The notes below the pieces were generated by a model. The model was given only the letters and a program-made list of their open reading frames with translations. It did not search any database and was not told the DNA's origin. Shown here one piece after another: positions 62,511 to 64,000 of a stretch of 64,000 nucleotides of DNA (the first letter of the stretch is position 1; the number at the start of each line of letters is the position of its first letter). This stretch comes from Rhodopseudomonas sp. P2A-2r (GTDB lineage Bacteria; Pseudomonadota; Alphaproteobacteria; Rhizobiales; Xanthobacteraceae): assembly GCF_026015985.1 (NCBI RefSeq), contig NZ_CP110389.1, forward strand, positions 4,496,001 through 4,560,000, given 5' to 3'. Made by a program: the position numbers and the translations under genes.

Positions 62511-64000
62511 TCATCCTCGGGAACTGCCGGTGGCCGTCTCGCTGAAACGACCCGTTGCGGCCGGCGGCACCACAAGATGGCACGCGGCAAAATCCTGCCG
62601 TTCCCGCACAGTCAGGCTTGGTTGCAACTGGCTGCATTTGTCCATCGCTTGCGGACATCGCGACCTGAAACTGCACCCTTCGGGAATGTTGAGCGGGCTC
62701 GGCGGCTCGCCTTCCATCAAGCAATCCTCAGGCCGATAGCGCCGCTGTTCGAGCGTCGGCATCGCGCTGAGAAGCGCCCTCGTATAGGGATGCCCCGGAT
62801 CGAAGAACAGGCGTTCGTTATCGGCCAGTTCGAACACTTCGCCGAGATACATCACGGCGACGCGGTTGCACGCCTTCCGCACCATCGCGAGGTCGTGCGA
62901 GATGTAGATGTAGGTGAGATCGTATTCTTTCTGCAGCTTCTGGAACAGATCCAAGAGCTTGAACTGCTCGGCCTGGTCGAGCGACGACAGGGTTTCGTCC
63001 ATGATCAGGATCTCGGGCTCCAGAACCAGCGCGCGTGCAACATTGATGCGCTGCCGCTGCCCGGCGCTCAGTCCCAGCGGAAGCTCCTCATAGAGATCGA
63101 CCGGCAGTCCGACCTCTCCCATCACCTTCAGTACACGCGCTCGAATCTTTGCCTTGTCACGCCATCCGTGCGTTCGCAGCGGATCCTCCAGTATCTTGCC
63201 GACCGAGGTGCGAGGCGGCAGCGATCCGAACGGGTCTTGCAGGACCATCTGCAGTTTCCCGCGGAATGCCAGTAGCTGCTTGCCTTTCAGATTTGCGATA
63301 TCGGCCTCGCTGCACAGAATCTGGCCGGAACTCGGCAGTTCGAGCCGGCACAGCAGCCGCATCAGCGTGGATTTTCCGCAACCGGACTCGCCCACGATGG
63401 CAAAGCTGTCGCCGCGCCGGATGTCGAATGTGACATTGCGCACGGCGCGTACCAGATCAACCCCGCCGAAACCGGTCTTCTTGCGCACCTTATAACTTTG
63501 CGACGCATCACGCAGGCTGAGCACGACATCCCGGCGATCGTCGGGCGGCGCGGGCACGGGCGCGTCGATCCAGATTTTCGGCGTCTGGCTGACGAGATCG
63601 CGCGTATATGAATAGATCGGTTTTGCGATCAGATCCTCGGTGGACTGCTCCTCGACGATCCGGCCCTTATCCATAACCAGGATCCGAGAACATGCTTCCC
63701 GTGCGACCGGCAAGGAGGAAGACACAAACAGGACGGCGGTGTCGAAATTAGTCGTCAGCTCCTTCATCAGCCTGATCACCTGCGCGGCCACGGTGACGTC
63801 GAGCGGCTGCGTGACGTTGTCCGCGACCAGCAAAGCCGGGTTTGTCACCAGCGCGTCTACGATCAGCGCACGCTGCATCATCCCGCCCGAAAAATGCGAC
63901 GGATAGTCATGAAAGCGGCTGCGTGCCGAGGGGATGCGGACAGCGTCGAGCAGTTCGACGACCCGATCCTGCGCCTCCCGGCGTGAAACGTTGGGGACGA
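62511..64000 (-). CDS. Peptide/nickel-type ABC transporter, fused double ATPase, partial at window edge
   Basis: The C-terminal 496 residues of a fused DppD-DppF-type ATPase; the 5' end lies beyond 64000. The visible end of the first ATPase has signature FSGGMMQR, but Walker B reads LLVADNVTQPLD (Asn where the catalytic Glu belongs) and the switch segment VLFVSSSLP lacks the H-loop histidine. The second ATPase is intact: GESGCGKST, Q-loop MVLQDPFGSLPPR, LSAGQRQR, ILIMDETLSSLD and YISHDL. A C-terminal oligopeptide-type domain with cysteines follows. It is upstream of DeoR on the same strand and probably imports the operon's substrate. Confidence 0.87.
   Translation of the reverse strand, partial: VPNVSRREAQDRVVELLDAVRIPSARSRFHDYPSHFSGGMMQRALIVDALVTNPALLVADNVTQPLDVTVAAQVIRLMKELTTNFDTAVLFVSSSLPVAREACSRILVMDKGRIVEEQSTEDLIAKPIYSYTRDLVSQTPKIWIDAPVPAPPDDRRDVVLSLRDASQSYKVRKKTGFGGVDLVRAVRNVTFDIRRGDSFAIVGESGCGKSTLMRLLCRLELPSSGQILCSEADIANLKGKQLLAFRGKLQMVLQDPFGSLPPRTSVGKILEDPLRTHGWRDKAKIRARVLKVMGEVGLPVDLYEELPLGLSAGQRQRINVARALVLEPEILIMDETLSSLDQAEQFKLLDLFQKLQKEYDLTYIYISHDLAMVRKACNRVAVMYLGEVFELADNERLFFDPGHPYTRALLSAMPTLEQRRYRPEDCLMEGEPPSPLNIPEGCSFRSRCPQAMDKCSQLQPSLTVRERQDFAACHLVVPPAATGRFSETATGSSRG

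Noticed and set aside
1..64000. CRISPR arrays, tRNA or rRNA genes.
   Set aside because: No regularly spaced repeats and no cloverleaf or conserved TPsiC-like segments were noticed; a tRNA scan was not possible by eye, so a short tRNA could be missed.

Overview
The window is GC-rich alphaproteobacterial chromosome, most likely from the Bradyrhizobium/Rhodopseudomonas/Afipia group (Bradyrhizobiaceae). The evidence is the ccmI-E-F-H (cycHJKL) cluster, the degP/two-component/glnE block, a FixK/FNR-type box in front of a ccoG operon, RcGTA-type gene-transfer-agent genes and dispersed palindromic repeats of the rhizobial type. The assignment is by inspection only. No tRNA, rRNA or CRISPR array was seen.

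Layout. 0.1-4.0 kb: a CDF metal transporter with a long C-terminus and a PleC/DivJ-like PAS histidine kinase. 4.1-12.1 kb: a cobalamin corrin-ring cluster (cobG-H-I-J, cobK on the opposite strand, cobL-cobE-cobM, and cbiD on the opposite strand) with CbiD where other aerobes use CobF. 12.1-20.3 kb, minus strand: degP, response regulator, sensor kinase and glnE, with two small plus-strand genes inside. 20.5-21.9 kb: a chemotaxis receptor. 22.4-28.6 kb: a sulfonate-type ABC transporter with an SfnB-like acyl-CoA dehydrogenase, an SsuD-like flavin monooxygenase and a second binding protein. 28.6-31.7 kb: a small catabolic cluster (CMD protein, Bug-type binding protein, PDC-hydrolase-like amidohydrolase, GntR regulator). 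31.7-35.9 kb: cytochrome c maturation. 36-41 kb: a conserved unknown, a surface lipoprotein, a toxin-antitoxin pair with a broken toxin, and a FeuPQ-like two-component system.

41.1-54.7 kb is the most unusual part. Tail genes of an RcGTA-like gene transfer agent lie on the minus strand in canonical order (g11, g12, g13, g14, g15, then endolysin and holin) but are broken into islands. Between them sit an emrE-type exporter, an autotransporter, a GGDEF-EAL protein and a microaerobic module (flavodoxin, Crp/Fnr, DUF2892, ccoG) behind a FixK-type box. Degenerate second copies of the 5' ends of g12 and g13 lie on the far side of the emrE gene and the GGDEF-EAL gene. g15 is reduced to a stub joined to the end of an endolysin gene, and g11 is cut by an ISL3 transposase fragment.

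55.5-64 kb, minus strand, is a probable ethanolamine-type catabolic operon: peptide-type ABC ATPase (cut by the window edge), DeoR regulator, M20 amidohydrolase, two choline-kinase-like phosphotransferases, an inositol-monophosphatase-like enzyme, and EutB/EutC. EutBC needs adenosylcobalamin, which the cob cluster would help supply.

At least seven otherwise well-conserved genes or gene remnants carry single frameshifts, many in short homopolymers (cobI, cbiD, the SfnB-like gene, the GGDEF-EAL gene, eutC, the IMPase gene, the PemK-like toxin). This may be real decay or systematic indel error in the assembly; they are annotated as disrupted genes with the break positions given.
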